A stretch of 19,875 bases of DNA, taken from positions 1 through 19,875 of the forward strand of contig CAZRSF010000093.1 of NCBI GenBank assembly GCA_964602655.1, read 5' to 3'. Source of the stretch: Moduliflexus sp964602655 (GTDB lineage: Bacteria > Moduliflexota > Moduliflexia > Moduliflexales > Moduliflexaceae). Of the stretch, positions 1 to 7,705 are shown in pieces. How positions within the stretch are numbered: position 1 is the first letter of the stretch; every line of letters starts with the position of its first letter. Below the pieces are notes generated by a model. That model searched no databases. It had not been told where the DNA came from and was given only the letters and a program-made list of their open reading frames with translations. A program made the position numbers and the translations under genes.

Positions 1-30
1 GCCGACGAGGACGTCGGCGGTACGAATCAT
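1..30 (-). CDS. Start of an unidentified gene, cut by window edge
   Basis: An ATG at 30-28 begins three bases after the gpgS stop codon, and ten codons are visible, reading MIRTADVLVG. A GAGA stretch about eight bases upstream could serve as a ribosome binding site. Tight spacing on the same strand suggests a co-transcribed gene. In solute loci of this type the next gene is often the phosphatase that removes the phosphate from glucosyl-3-phosphoglycerate, but ten residues cannot show this and no phosphatase motif is visible. The product is therefore unknown. Confidence 0.35.
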   Translation of the reverse strand, partial: MIRTADVLVG

Positions 31-33
31 GCG

Positions 34-1008
34 CTATTCTCGCTGAAATTTCTGCCGGTAGGCGGGAATTTCTATCATCGGCGGGCGTTCTTCATACGGA
101 ACGGTAAAATCTATGCGCTCGTGCTGCGTCTCCCGAATCTGGAATTGATGCAGGACATTGCCGAGTTCGGGAAGCTGGTTGATCAGGCCGTTCGATTGAA
201 GGCGCAAAAGAAACGTATGTAAAATGCCGAACGACATTTTTGCGAGGTCGCGCGTGGCCTGGTTGCGATGGACGCGCTGGTCCAGATCGGTTTGCGCGAA
301 CGCATCCAGTCCCCATTTCCGGTACACGTCAATCAAATGCGAGGTTTCCACGCCGTAGCCGATGGGAAACGGAATCGCTTCCAGCACGTCGCGCCGGACG
401 GCGTATTCGCCTGACAGCGGTTGAATCATGCCGGTGAGTTCCGGGAAAAAGAGCGAAAAGAGCGGACGAATCAGAATCTCGGTCACGCGCCCGCCGCCGG
501 ACGGACGAATGCCCTGCGAAAAGGCGAGCGGGCGTTCGTAAAACGCTTTGACGTATTTGATTTCCGGGCGATAGATGAGCGGCGCGACCAATCCATAGAC
601 AAAACGCGGATGAATGTTTTTGATATCCGCGTCAATATAGACGATAATATCGCCGTTCAATTGATAGACCGCTTTCCAGAGATTTTCGCCTTTGCCGCGT
701 TTTTCGCCCATGTCCGGCAGAATATCGCGGGACAGATAGACATCCGCGCCAAACGAGGCGGCGACTTCCAGGGTTTTATCGGTCGAACCGGAATCAACCA
801 CGGCAAATTCGTCCACTAACGGATAGCGCGTCATCAGTTCGGATTTAAAGACGACAATCTCTTTGCCGATAGTCGCTTCTTCGTTCAGCGTCGGAATGCA
901 GAGCGAAATTTTGACGCCGAGTTTTTCTTTTTCCTGAATCAAGCGATTGAGATCGCGAAAATCAGCATGGTGAAAGGTGTTTCGTTGCAACCACTCATCG
1001 AGTTTCAT
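34..1008 (-). CDS. gpgS: Glucosyl-3-phosphoglycerate synthase (GT81-type)
   Basis: 324 residues. The family transfers glucose from an NDP-glucose to 3-phosphoglycerate, the first step of glucosylglycerate-type compatible solutes, in the cytoplasm. Seen in the sequence: a GT-A nucleotide-binding start IPTLNEE (38-44), VDSGSTDKT (71-79), GKGENLWK (105-112), the metal-binding DAD at 126-128 in YIDADIKN, the acceptor-side stretch QPLSGEYAVRR (196-206) and a conserved-type His247 in DQRVHRNQ. These match the GpgS family in order and spacing, and the length is typical. The start overlaps the end of the preceding M20-like gene by 14 bases, so translation is probably coupled. A further gene begins three bases after its stop. 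The neighbouring GT4 enzyme suggests that the product is glycosylated again. I am confident of the family; the sugar-nucleotide donor cannot be read from the sequence. Confidence 0.9.
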   Translation of the reverse strand: MKLDEWLQRNTFHHADFRDLNRLIQEKEKLGVKISLCIPTLNEEATIGKEIVVFKSELMTRYPLVDEFAVVDSGSTDKTLEVAASFGADVYLSRDILPDMGEKRGKGENLWKAVYQLNGDIIVYIDADIKNIHPRFVYGLVAPLIYRPEIKYVKAFYERPLAFSQGIRPSGGGRVTEILIRPLFSLFFPELTGMIQPLSGEYAVRRDVLEAIPFPIGYGVETSHLIDVYRKWGLDAFAQTDLDQRVHRNQATRDLAKMSFGILHTFLLRLQSNGLINQLPELGNVLHQFQIRETQHERIDFTVPYEERPPMIEIPAYRQKFQRE

Positions 1009-2173
1009 CGCAAAACCCTCCGTCTATGGCTAACAAGACGCCAATTAATTGAGCGACCCCTTTCGCAATCGGGGCGATCAGGATGGTTTCTTCCGGGTCT
1101 TTGGTGCGTTGGCCTTTGGTGATGCCAAGCGTAATCGCAGGAATTTTACGGTCTATGAATGCGGACAATCCCGACAGGCTTGGCGAAATGCGCGGCTCGA
1201 CGCTCAGCGCTTCCATAATACGGCGTGTCTGGCGGCAAAGTGGATGGGAAATCGGCAAGCCGCCGGGGGTGCGCTTGCCGAAAAATTCAGCCGTGATCGT
1301 TTTATTGGTACGCGCCGCCTGTTCCATCACGATTTCTTGAATCTCCTCGCGGATCGATTCGACAATTTCGGCGGTTTCGCTGCGAATTTCGAACCGGAGT
1401 TGGGCGAATTTGGCGATTTTGCCGTAGGCTTGCTCGCCGCCTTCAATCGAGCCGAGCACGACCGACGTGCGGGGCTGGCGCGGCAGCGGCAGCGAGACGA
1501 TCTGATTGATGACTTCGTTCAAATTCGTAATCGCGCCGGTGGTATCGAAGCGCGTCCAATCGTAATCATCCGGCACGAGGCAGGTGATTTCGCCGCGCAG
1601 CATCCCAACGGAATTATAGCTTAACCGGCCTAATTCGATGCCTTCGACGGCAATTCCGGCCTGAATCGGCACACTGCTGTTTTCTAAAAAAAACCGCAAA
1701 CCCGCGAGGTTGCCTCGTCCGAGCGTACGCGCCGCGCCCATGAGAATCAGATTCGATTGCAGCCGAATGTCAAGGCGGCGCAGCAAATGCGGCAGGGACG
1801 CCATGGCCGCGATCCCTAAACTGTTATCCGCGACGGCTGTCCCTGTCACCTCTTCCGCCGAGAGCGTAATCGTATGGTCGTCGGTGTCTGGAAAAATCGT
1901 ATCGAGATGCGCCGTGACTAAGAGATGTTTTTCGCCGCCTTCTCCCGGCAAAATGGCATAGACATTGTCCATTTCATCGGTGGAACAATCGAGCATTTCG
2001 CTTTCGGTAAAACGCTGCTGCAAAAATTCGACGCGATCCCGCTCCTGAAACGTTGGCGCGGGGATTTCGCCGATGGCGACCAAATTTGCAAGAATAATAT
2101 CTTGCATGTCATGGAGGGGTTGCTCAAGCTGGGGGAGAAAGGCGATGAGTTCGTCGAACGTTGCGAATGGCAT
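995..2173 (-). CDS. M20-family peptidase-like protein with a degenerate active site
   Basis: 392 residues. The fold signature is that of M20 di-zinc peptidases: VTAHLDT with His89 and Asp91, the bridging-Asp motif ADNS at 115-118 (Asp116), and the AVEG...GRLSYNSVG stretch (176-190). Two key elements are missing. The position of the usual adjacent catalytic and metal-ligand Glu pair reads GAARTLGRGN (146-155), and the C-terminal ligand His is absent from LGITKGQRTKDPEE (349-362). It therefore keeps one side of the metal site and lacks the rest, so it is probably not an active peptidase. It sits between a glycosyltransferase and gpgS and overlaps gpgS by 14 bases, so a binding or regulatory role in that pathway is possible but unproven. 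An AAAGGAGG site seven bases upstream fixes the start. Alternatively it could be a divergent hydrolase using other residues. Confidence 0.85.
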   Translation of the reverse strand: MPFATFDELIAFLPQLEQPLHDMQDIILANLVAIGEIPAPTFQERDRVEFLQQRFTESEMLDCSTDEMDNVYAILPGEGGEKHLLVTAHLDTIFPDTDDHTITLSAEEVTGTAVADNSLGIAAMASLPHLLRRLDIRLQSNLILMGAARTLGRGNLAGLRFFLENSSVPIQAGIAVEGIELGRLSYNSVGMLRGEITCLVPDDYDWTRFDTTGAITNLNEVINQIVSLPLPRQPRTSVVLGSIEGGEQAYGKIAKFAQLRFEIRSETAEIVESIREEIQEIVMEQAARTNKTITAEFFGKRTPGGLPISHPLCRQTRRIMEALSVEPRISPSLSGLSAFIDRKIPAITLGITKGQRTKDPEETILIAPIAKGVAQLIGVLLAIDGGFCDETR

Positions 2174-2264
2174 GACCGCGCCTCCTTTCAGTCCATGCCT
2201 CTTGCCCTTTCCAGAGAAACGCTATCCAAAGGCGTAGAGACAGATGTTCGATAGTTTCGTATTC

Positions 2265-2292
2265 ATGATAATAACCATGTTCTTTCTGTCAA
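2265..2292 (-). promoter_or_regulatory. Candidate sigma-70-type promoter for the M20-like/gpgS operon
   Basis: On the minus strand a perfect TTGACA (2292-2287) is followed after 16 bases by TATCAT (2270-2265). This lies in the 165-bp gap between the GT4 gene and the M20-like gene and would start RNA near 2258, about 85 bases before the M20-like start codon. The GT4 gene upstream could also read through, because I see no clear terminator after it. Confidence 0.45.
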
Positions 2293-2338
2293 ACAGCCTC
2301 CTTTTTTGTCAAGCTTTTCCTCAACCCGTCAGCATTTA

Positions 2339-3679
2339 CTATCCTTCGGTTCCTGGAATATGAAAGCCCTCGAATTCGATCAACAGCGTTTTTAATTTAT
2401 ACGCCAACACCTGATACGAAAAGAATTGCAAGCCAAGCTGAAAATTGGTGGTAGTCATGCGCTCCCGTCTGACCGGATTTTGCAGCAGGTCTTGAATTTG
2501 ATCCACGACCTGCTGCGTGACGTAGCCGTCCATCGTGATCATATCGAATCCTAACGGTTCGATATCCACTTCATAGATCGAATAGCGATTGACTAACAAC
2601 GGTTTGCGAAAATAGATCGCCTCTAACAGCGCATTGCCGAAGCCCTCGTACATCGAGGGATACGTGACTAAATCGGCGTGGGGATAGACATCCCACAATG
2701 TATATTGTTTTCTCCCGTCGGGCGAGGTGGCGCGAACGCGGTTGATGATTTCAGGCTTGATAATCAGCGGCACGTCCATCGTGGCGGCGTAATTGCGAAT
2801 CCGCTCTTCATACGCCGGGCCTTCGTCGCCGCCGAAATGGGTGATGACCAATTTGACTTTCGGATTATTCAGCCGACTGACGACTTCGATCGCGTTTTCA
2901 ATCCCTTTTCTGGCGACGATCCGCGTCGGCTGCAAAAACATGATGTCATCTACTTCAAGTCCTAAATCCGCGCGAACATCTTTGTTATAGTCGTCTATAC
3001 GGGGCGGCGGCGTTTCGAAATCGAGCATGTTCTGGATGATGCGGGCTGAGAGGCCGGTGCGGTAGCTGAGCTCGCGTTCGGCAGGGCTGTTGATGACGAC
3101 ATGCTGAATAGACGGCATTGGCGGTGGAAACGCCATTGCCAGAAAATCGGGGACGCAGTTGATCATAAAGCGCTGCCGTTCCCAGTAAAAATCGTGATGA
3201 TGCGCAATGGTTGGGATGCCGGTTTCGGCAATAAATTCGGTAATCGCTAAGCCAAGCGGAATGTGCATCGGAATGGTCAGCGCATTTTCCGGGATAATCA
3301 AGCCGATTTCGAAGCGATTGACAAAGTCGTAGAGCTTCTGCTTGAGCAACTTGCGCAGACGGTGGATTTCGCCGGTCAACGCCGATGGTCTCGTAAATTT
3401 CCCGAAACAGTCTTCCTGAATTTTTTTCACCGTCGGATGATCGAAAAACGCTTCGGGAACGACCACCGTCTTCTGCTTGTCCCAGTCGGATTGTCCAGCA
3501 AAATAAAAGCAGGAATAGCCCATTTTTTCTAAGACCGCACTCCATTTTTCCGTTTCGAGCGAGACGCCGTCCGTGCCTTGCAAGCGGGTCGAAATGAAGC
3601 CGATATTCTTGATTTTTTTGCCAAGAGAAAATGTTAATTCCGTCGAACGCGTGAATTTTCTCCAAATAAACATGGTCAT
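2339..3679 (-). CDS. GT4 glycosyltransferase, candidate mannosylglucosyl(phospho)glycerate synthase
   Basis: 446 residues, GT-B fold. Seen: the N-terminal Rossmann start IGFISTRLQGTDGVSLE (26-42), ENALTIPMHIPLGLAI (131-146), the His-rich TIAHHHDFYWERQRF (157-171), the C-domain start FLQPTRIVARKGIENAIE (248-265) and the E-x7-E donor motif EGFGNALLE (Glu345, Glu353). The ENALTIPMHIPLGLAI and AHHHDFYWERQ blocks resemble, from memory, the MggA/MggS enzymes of Petrotoga and Thermotoga that transfer mannose from GDP-mannose to glucosyl-3-phosphoglycerate or glucosylglycerate. Clustering with gpgS supports that reading. An AGGAGAGG site lies about six bases before the ATG; a second in-frame ATG two codons later could also be used. 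The first ~22 residues precede the usual start of the fold. Family is certain, substrate is inferred, and trehalose- or sucrose-type GT4 activity is the main alternative. Confidence 0.8.
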   Translation of the reverse strand: MTMFIWRKFTRSTELTFSLGKKIKNIGFISTRLQGTDGVSLETEKWSAVLEKMGYSCFYFAGQSDWDKQKTVVVPEAFFDHPTVKKIQEDCFGKFTRPSALTGEIHRLRKLLKQKLYDFVNRFEIGLIIPENALTIPMHIPLGLAITEFIAETGIPTIAHHHDFYWERQRFMINCVPDFLAMAFPPPMPSIQHVVINSPAERELSYRTGLSARIIQNMLDFETPPPRIDDYNKDVRADLGLEVDDIMFLQPTRIVARKGIENAIEVVSRLNNPKVKLVITHFGGDEGPAYEERIRNYAATMDVPLIIKPEIINRVRATSPDGRKQYTLWDVYPHADLVTYPSMYEGFGNALLEAIYFRKPLLVNRYSIYEVDIEPLGFDMITMDGYVTQQVVDQIQDLLQNPVRRERMTTTNFQLGLQFFSYQVLAYKLKTLLIEFEGFHIPGTEG

Positions 3680-3702
3680 TATTGGCCTCTCCTTTTAGTT
3701 GA

Positions 3703-3868
3703 GGTTACTCACGCGCGTTACGCAGCAGATTACGCCGATGGCCGTGAACTCCCTCTCCTGAGATTGGTTGGGGGTGGGTGAAGGACCTGAAAAAACCGTC
3801 AGCTTCAACACCGCCCCCTTGCCCATCCCAGGAGGGGAATTGCGGAGATGCCCCGTAACGCGAGTGAA
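3703..3868. repeat. Imperfect fold-back (MITE-like) intergenic repeat
   Basis: The ends of this ~165-bp segment are imperfect inverted repeats: TTACTCACGCGCGTTACG on the left (from 3704) and the complement of CGTAACGCGAGTGAA on the right (to about 3867). Inside, CTCCCTCTCCTG (about 3749-3760) is mirrored by CAGGAGGGG (about 3829-3837), and a G-rich run (TTGGGGGTGGGTG) faces a C-rich run (CCGCCCCCTTGCCC). The arms extend about 55 bases with mismatches. No open frame of interest is present. It looks like a non-autonomous mobile repeat or a structured intergenic repeat, and it abuts the chemoreceptor relic exactly. Confidence 0.5.
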
Positions 3869-4090
3869 TAATGCTGTCATGCGAACACTGAAGAGCATTT
3901 AATACCGCTCGAATTCAGCGTCATGCTCGTCGCCGAGAATGATTTCGGGCGCGAACGTTACCGGTTTACGGACGATGTCAGGCATTTTGCGAGGTTGTTT
4001 GTTTGGCGTTTTACCCGAAGAAGGCGACGGCGGCGACTGCGACAAGAATCAGAATATTGATTGCAAATAATTGGGTGACAACGCTTCAAG
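3865..4090 (-). pseudogene. Chimeric relic of a second chemoreceptor gene
   Basis: Two separate parts of the receptor gene at 7705-11037 are joined here. Bases 3865-4028 match 7671-7834 nearly base for base. They encode the proline/lysine-rich tail from PSPSSGKTPNKQPRK to DAEFERY-stop, plus about 35 bp of 3' flank. Bases 4031-4090 match 10953-11012, the first membrane helix, reading SVVTQLFAINILILVAVA on the minus strand. About 3.1 kb in between is absent. The junction lies near 4026-4038 at a shared ggcgac-type microhomology, and the two parts are in different frames (the helix frame ends at a stop after AVAFFG), so no receptor can be made. The tail still encodes the EFERY end, so the loss may be fairly recent. 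The sequence beyond 4090 no longer matches the receptor. Confidence 0.85.
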
Positions 4091-4204
4091 ACATTGCCTG
4101 CGTATTGCGTTCGTTTGCCGTGAGACGCAGAAACATTGCCGAGAATTCGTGTAGGATAGGAGCATAGGATTTCTATCTCGATTGGCTATTCAACTCGAAA
4201 ACGT

Positions 4205-4449
4205 TTAAATCTCTTTCAGTGCCAAATATTGTGAAAGAGTTGTTAGAATAGCATCAGGTTCAAGCCCGGCGCAGCGCAGATCGGTTTCCCGCAAGCGCAA
4301 CACGATGCGCCATTCTTTGCGAATATCCACTTCCGGGAAAGCCACGCCTTCACGTTTCAAGCGTTCATGTGTCGCGCTGCCGAGTTCGCCCGCCTGCTCA
4401 AGATCGCCTGATATTCCGGCGCAATTCGCGCCGCGACGTCGGTCGGATG
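4205..4449 (-). pseudogene. Small frameshifted gene, unknown function
   Basis: On the minus strand one frame reads HPTDVAARIAPEYQAIL, and the next frame continues EQAGELGSATHERLKREG, then VAFPEVDIRKEWRIVLRLR, then ETDLRCAGLEPDAILTTL, SQYLALKEI and a stop at 4207-4205. Inserting a single base near 4405 would join them into one protein of about 80 residues with a natural-looking composition, so a one-base deletion has probably broken the gene. No start codon with a ribosome binding site is evident, so the 5' end may also be missing. I do not recognise the family. It lies between the kinase and the chemoreceptor relic in a region that appears to be decaying. Confidence 0.5.
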
Positions 4450-4545
4450 TAGTGTGGAATTCCCGTATTTTCAGAGCAAATTATCGTGATTTTTTCAAAA
4501 AACTTAACAGCCCTGCCCCTTCGGAAATAACGACGACCGCCAATG

Positions 4546-4564
4546 ATGAAGCATGATGCTTCAT
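4546..4564 (-). terminator. Hairpin after the histidine kinase gene
   Basis: A perfect 8-bp inverted repeat (ATGAAGCA and TGCTTCAT, 3-base loop) lies six bases after the kinase stop codon. In the kinase direction no U-run follows. On the plus strand the stem is followed by TTTT. It is a plausible end of the sensory transcript or a 3' stabilising hairpin. Confidence 0.45.
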
Positions 4565-4570
4565 TTTCGC

Positions 4571-6511
4571 CTACTTCGGCCATGTGAAATAGAACCGACT
4601 TCCTTCCCCTAACGTGGATTCGACCCAGATGCGCCCGCCATAAAGTTCCACAATTTTTTTCACCACTGTCAGCCCGATTCCGGTACTTTCGCCGTTCTCA
4701 GCAGGAGTCATCGTTTGGAAAATTTGGAAAATCCGTTCATAATGCTGTGATTCGATTCCCTGTCCGTTATCTTCTACAAGAAATGTCCACATCGCCCCGG
4801 TATCTGCGCATCCGATGAAAATTTTGCCATCCGGTTTATCCATAAATTTCACGGCATTACTCAGAAGGTTCTGAAATACCTGAGTGATACGCACAGGATC
4901 GCCATAGATGATCGGAAGCTCGTTTGTTATCTGAATCGTCACGCGGATTGGAGGCATAAGCATTTTGACGACTTGAGGCACAAACATATTCAAATCTATA
5001 GACTCTTCGTGTTCGCTGCCATGCACCGCTTTGGAATAGTGTAACACCCCATTAATCAGATGTTCCATCCGTTTGGCCTGCTCAACTAATAGAGCAAGCT
5101 GTTCCTGTCCATGTTGATCAAGTTTATCGCTGTAATCTTCCACCAACCACTGCGCCAGCCTGCAAAGCCCACGAAGCGGGGCTTTCAAATCGTGCGACAC
5201 CACGTAGGCGAATTCTTTCAGTTCTTTATTCGCGGCCTCCAGGCCAGCCGTACGCTGATTCACTCGGAATTCCAATTCATCATTCAGGACGCGCAATGCC
5301 TCTTCTGCCCGTTTCCGTTCGGTAATTTCCACCAAGAGGTCGGCGTTTTTTTCCGCCAGAGCCTCCATTTCCGTTCGAATTACATCGCGCATGTGCGCAA
5401 AACTTCGCGCTAATTGCCCGATCTCATCCGCGCCGCTGCTATCGATCGGCGTATCCAGGTTTCCGGCAGCAATCGTGGCGGCAGATTCGGTGAGATGCTG
5501 AATCGGGCGGGTAATCTTGACTGCATATATTGCCACGCCTCCCAGAATGCCAATGACAATCACTGAAAAAAACAGGATCACATTGCGCGACGTCCGGATT
5601 TGATACGCAGCTTGCCCCTGAATGCGTCCGGTAGCCTGAGCAACCTCGTTATCAATCGTTTCCATGACTGCCATAACCTGCGCCTGAGCCATATCCACCT
5701 CGCGCAACTGGGTTTGAAACATCTGCATGGCCTGATGAAATATGGTGATACTTTCTTGATACCGCTGGACTGTCGCGATAAGTTGTTTTCCCGGCTGCGC
5801 GAGTTCATCGCCAGCCGTAGTCGCAGTTATCAGATTAGAAGAAAGATCAGCAAAGAGGTTCGAAAATTGCTGCTCCTGTATTTCATTGATTGGAGTCAGG
5901 CTAAGATACTCACGCCGGTCATTCGCAAGCTGCATGGTAATCTGTAATAATAAACTGCGATCATCTGGAATTGACTCGTTTACCTGGTCTAATGCAGATA
6001 GTTCATAATCTTTGCCCTCAATTTTACGAGCAATGATGAGTTCCGTGACCAATTCCTCCAATTCGGAGATTTCTGCATCAAGTTCATCTGCAAGGGTCTG
6101 AACCTGATCGAACACCTGTATAATCACTGCGCATTGCGCAAGAAGCGCCTCCAACGCCTGTTCGAACCGCACGAGCGCATCATAAATGGCATCTGTTTCG
6201 CAAGCGGCGATATTCTCCTGCACGACGGCGAGCAAACGGCTGCCTTCGACTTGTAAAATGTCTTCCCGTTCGGTAAAGGTGTTCAGCAATAAATGTGTCT
6301 CTGCAAAGACAGTATTTAGGCTACGACTCAATTCCGCATTTTCAATGACTCGTGCGATATCCTTGTGAATGACAGTATTTAAGGTGTCGCCAATCCGGTA
6401 AGAAAGCACCAGATTGGCGATAACGACTCCCCCCATTGCCAAAATAACAAAGAGATTGAGCAGGATCTGTTTAGCGACCATACTTGACCGAAAAAATCGC
6501 ACGCGAGCCAT
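4571..6511 (-). CDS. Membrane sensor histidine kinase with TorS-like helical ectodomain
   Basis: 646 residues. Layout: membrane helix about 15-37; a long, mostly helical periplasmic region 38-308; second membrane helix about 309-331; HAMP 332-385; coiled coil 386-430; HisKA with the phospho-acceptor His440 in YVVSHDLKAPLRGL; then the ATPase domain with N box QNLLSNAVKF (547-556), G1 DNGQGI (581-586) and G2 GIGLTVVKKI (611-620). All catalytic motifs are intact. No response regulator is encoded nearby, so its partner is elsewhere. The ectodomain is homologous to that of the chemoreceptor in this window: residues 57-86 share 18 of 30 positions with it. The gene starts 13 bases after the binding-protein gene, with GAGGA upstream, so the two are co-transcribed. 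By analogy with TorT/TorS the binding protein probably delivers the signal, but the ligand is unknown. Confidence 0.9.
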   Translation of the reverse strand: MARVRFFRSSMVAKQILLNLFVILAMGGVVIANLVLSYRIGDTLNTVIHKDIARVIENAELSRSLNTVFAETHLLLNTFTEREDILQVEGSRLLAVVQENIAACETDAIYDALVRFEQALEALLAQCAVIIQVFDQVQTLADELDAEISELEELVTELIIARKIEGKDYELSALDQVNESIPDDRSLLLQITMQLANDRREYLSLTPINEIQEQQFSNLFADLSSNLITATTAGDELAQPGKQLIATVQRYQESITIFHQAMQMFQTQLREVDMAQAQVMAVMETIDNEVAQATGRIQGQAAYQIRTSRNVILFFSVIVIGILGGVAIYAVKITRPIQHLTESAATIAAGNLDTPIDSSGADEIGQLARSFAHMRDVIRTEMEALAEKNADLLVEITERKRAEEALRVLNDELEFRVNQRTAGLEAANKELKEFAYVVSHDLKAPLRGLCRLAQWLVEDYSDKLDQHGQEQLALLVEQAKRMEHLINGVLHYSKAVHGSEHEESIDLNMFVPQVVKMLMPPIRVTIQITNELPIIYGDPVRITQVFQNLLSNAVKFMDKPDGKIFIGCADTGAMWTFLVEDNGQGIESQHYERIFQIFQTMTPAENGESTGIGLTVVKKIVELYGGRIWVESTLGEGSRFYFTWPK

Positions 6512-6524
6512 GTGTCATCTTCCT

Positions 6525-7535
6525 CTATCGCTGTGTCTTGACTAATTCTGCATTCCGAATAACAACTGGTTTAGGTTTGATTTTGAGCGCGTTCATGACA
6601 TCTACGTTGATGATGCGACGTCCAAATTTATTCTGAGTAATAGGAATCTCCGATACAGGCGTTCCCGTCATTGCCTTCAGCAGCATCTCGGCAGCAGTGC
6701 GCCCTTGCTCCTGGCCGCTTTGAATGACGGCGCACAACGTCCCATCCTGCACATCGCTTAATGTGCTTCCAATAGTAAGTTTTCCAAAGGCCGCCACAAC
6801 GCGCGAGATCGCGGCTCGATTCGTCATCGGCTGGTTATTTTCGTCAATGATCCCCTGCAAGGTGCTGACCAGAACGGCATCACATTGCTCTTTAAGCGTT
6901 GTCGCAAGATCAACAGCCTCCTGGATCGTCGTCGGCAGCATGGCATCAATAAACACCATTCCCGCCGCTTCCGCGTCAAGTCGAACCGACTCAACATCGC
7001 CTCGCGACATCGGCGTATCTTTCACAATGCGCGCGAATGTTTTAATGGAAGGCTGAAGCTGTTGCGCCAACGCCAATGATTCGCGAACATGTCCCCGTTC
7101 CAATATTCCTGACACATTCGAAGCAGGATACCCATATTTTCCCGGTTCGGCATTGACGCCGCAAAACATGACCGGCGTGTTGACCTTGTCTTTCAAATAT
7201 GGCACGACAAACATCGCTTGCGCGTCATCATCCGCCGTAATGACGCCATCCGGCTGCAATTGCTGATACAACGCATAGGCTTCTTGCGCTTTTTGCGACC
7301 CGCCCGCAAAATTCTTTTTCGTATTCATGTAAAAATAGGTCAGTTCGCAAGTGCTTGACAGAGCAGCCTCAATGCCTTCACGCATTTCAACCTCAAAGGG
7401 GTAGGTTTCATCGTAACTCATCACAACAAACACCTTATATTGCGCAGCCTCCCCAATCTGAAACGCGCACGCAATAACGCCTAACGTCAAACTCACTAAT
7501 CTTATCATAAGATGCCCCATCGCATGACGACACAT
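6525..7535 (-). CDS. Periplasmic binding protein (ABC_sub_bind type), partner of the kinase
   Basis: 336 residues, type I periplasmic-binding fold of the family related to TrpX-like ABC substrate-binding proteins. The mature start AQYKVFVVMSYDE follows an N-terminal hydrophobic segment (about 11-27). VIAC at 20-23 fits a lipobox, while GEA at 28-30 fits a signal peptidase I site, so it could be either a lipoprotein or soluble. Family blocks are YFYMNTKK (67-74), DGVITADDDAQAMFVVPYL, GVNAEPGKYGYPASNVSG and GTPVSEIPITQN near the end. It is a clear paralogue of the protein at 11208-12209. No permease or ATPase is adjacent; the next gene is a histidine kinase 13 bases on. A sensory rather than transport role is inferred. 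GGGAGGGG about eight bases before the first ATG supports this start; Met10 would give a more usual signal peptide. Confidence 0.85.
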   Translation of the reverse strand: MCRHAMGHLMIRLVSLTLGVIACAFQIGEAAQYKVFVVMSYDETYPFEVEMREGIEAALSSTCELTYFYMNTKKNFAGGSQKAQEAYALYQQLQPDGVITADDDAQAMFVVPYLKDKVNTPVMFCGVNAEPGKYGYPASNVSGILERGHVRESLALAQQLQPSIKTFARIVKDTPMSRGDVESVRLDAEAAGMVFIDAMLPTTIQEAVDLATTLKEQCDAVLVSTLQGIIDENNQPMTNRAAISRVVAAFGKLTIGSTLSDVQDGTLCAVIQSGQEQGRTAAEMLLKAMTGTPVSEIPITQNKFGRRIINVDVMNALKIKPKPVVIRNAELVKTQR

Positions 7536-7617
7536 GGTAAACCCCTCCCGAAAGGCGTAAACAGAAGATGCGTTTTACGGCTTTCATGTTGATGTGATGT
7601 TGAAAAGCATAACAGAA

Positions 7618-7644
7618 TTTATATGATTAGCACTGTTTTTGCAA
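7618..7644 (-). promoter_or_regulatory. Weak candidate promoter for the binding-protein/kinase pair
   Basis: On the minus strand TTGCAA (7644-7639) and TATAAA (7623-7618) lie 15 bases apart, shorter than the usual 16-18. They sit in the 169-bp gap after the chemoreceptor gene, about 85 bases before the binding-protein start. The gap is long enough for a separate transcription unit, but the match is weak. Confidence 0.25.
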
Positions 7645-7675
7645 GTTTTAATTGATAGATAATCATCCTCTGAAT

Positions 7676-7705
7676 AATGCTGTCATGCGAACGCTGAAGA
7701 GCATT
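7676..7705 (-). terminator. Possible hairpin at the end of the chemoreceptor gene
   Basis: AATGCT and AGCATT form six pairs around a symmetric interior (five unpaired bases on each side) with a GCG/CGC inner stem. The structure begins in the stop codon region of the receptor gene and has no U-run. The relic at 3865 carries the same structure with a change that still permits a G-U pair. It may be a weak terminator or a 3' stabiliser. Confidence 0.25.

Noticed and set aside
2307..2312. Second TTGACA on the minus strand upstream of the M20-like gene
   Set aside because: No -10-like sequence lies at the right distance, unlike the copy at 2287-2292.
4091..4140. Direct repeat ACATTGCC at 4091-4098 and 4133-4140 as a possible target-site duplication
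   Set aside because: Only eight bases, 34 bases apart, with no inserted element between them; likely chance.
4398..4583. 61-codon frame overlapping the end of the histidine kinase gene
   Set aside because: It spans the kinase hairpin and part of the broken small gene in a frame that does not give the natural-looking sequence; no ribosome binding site.
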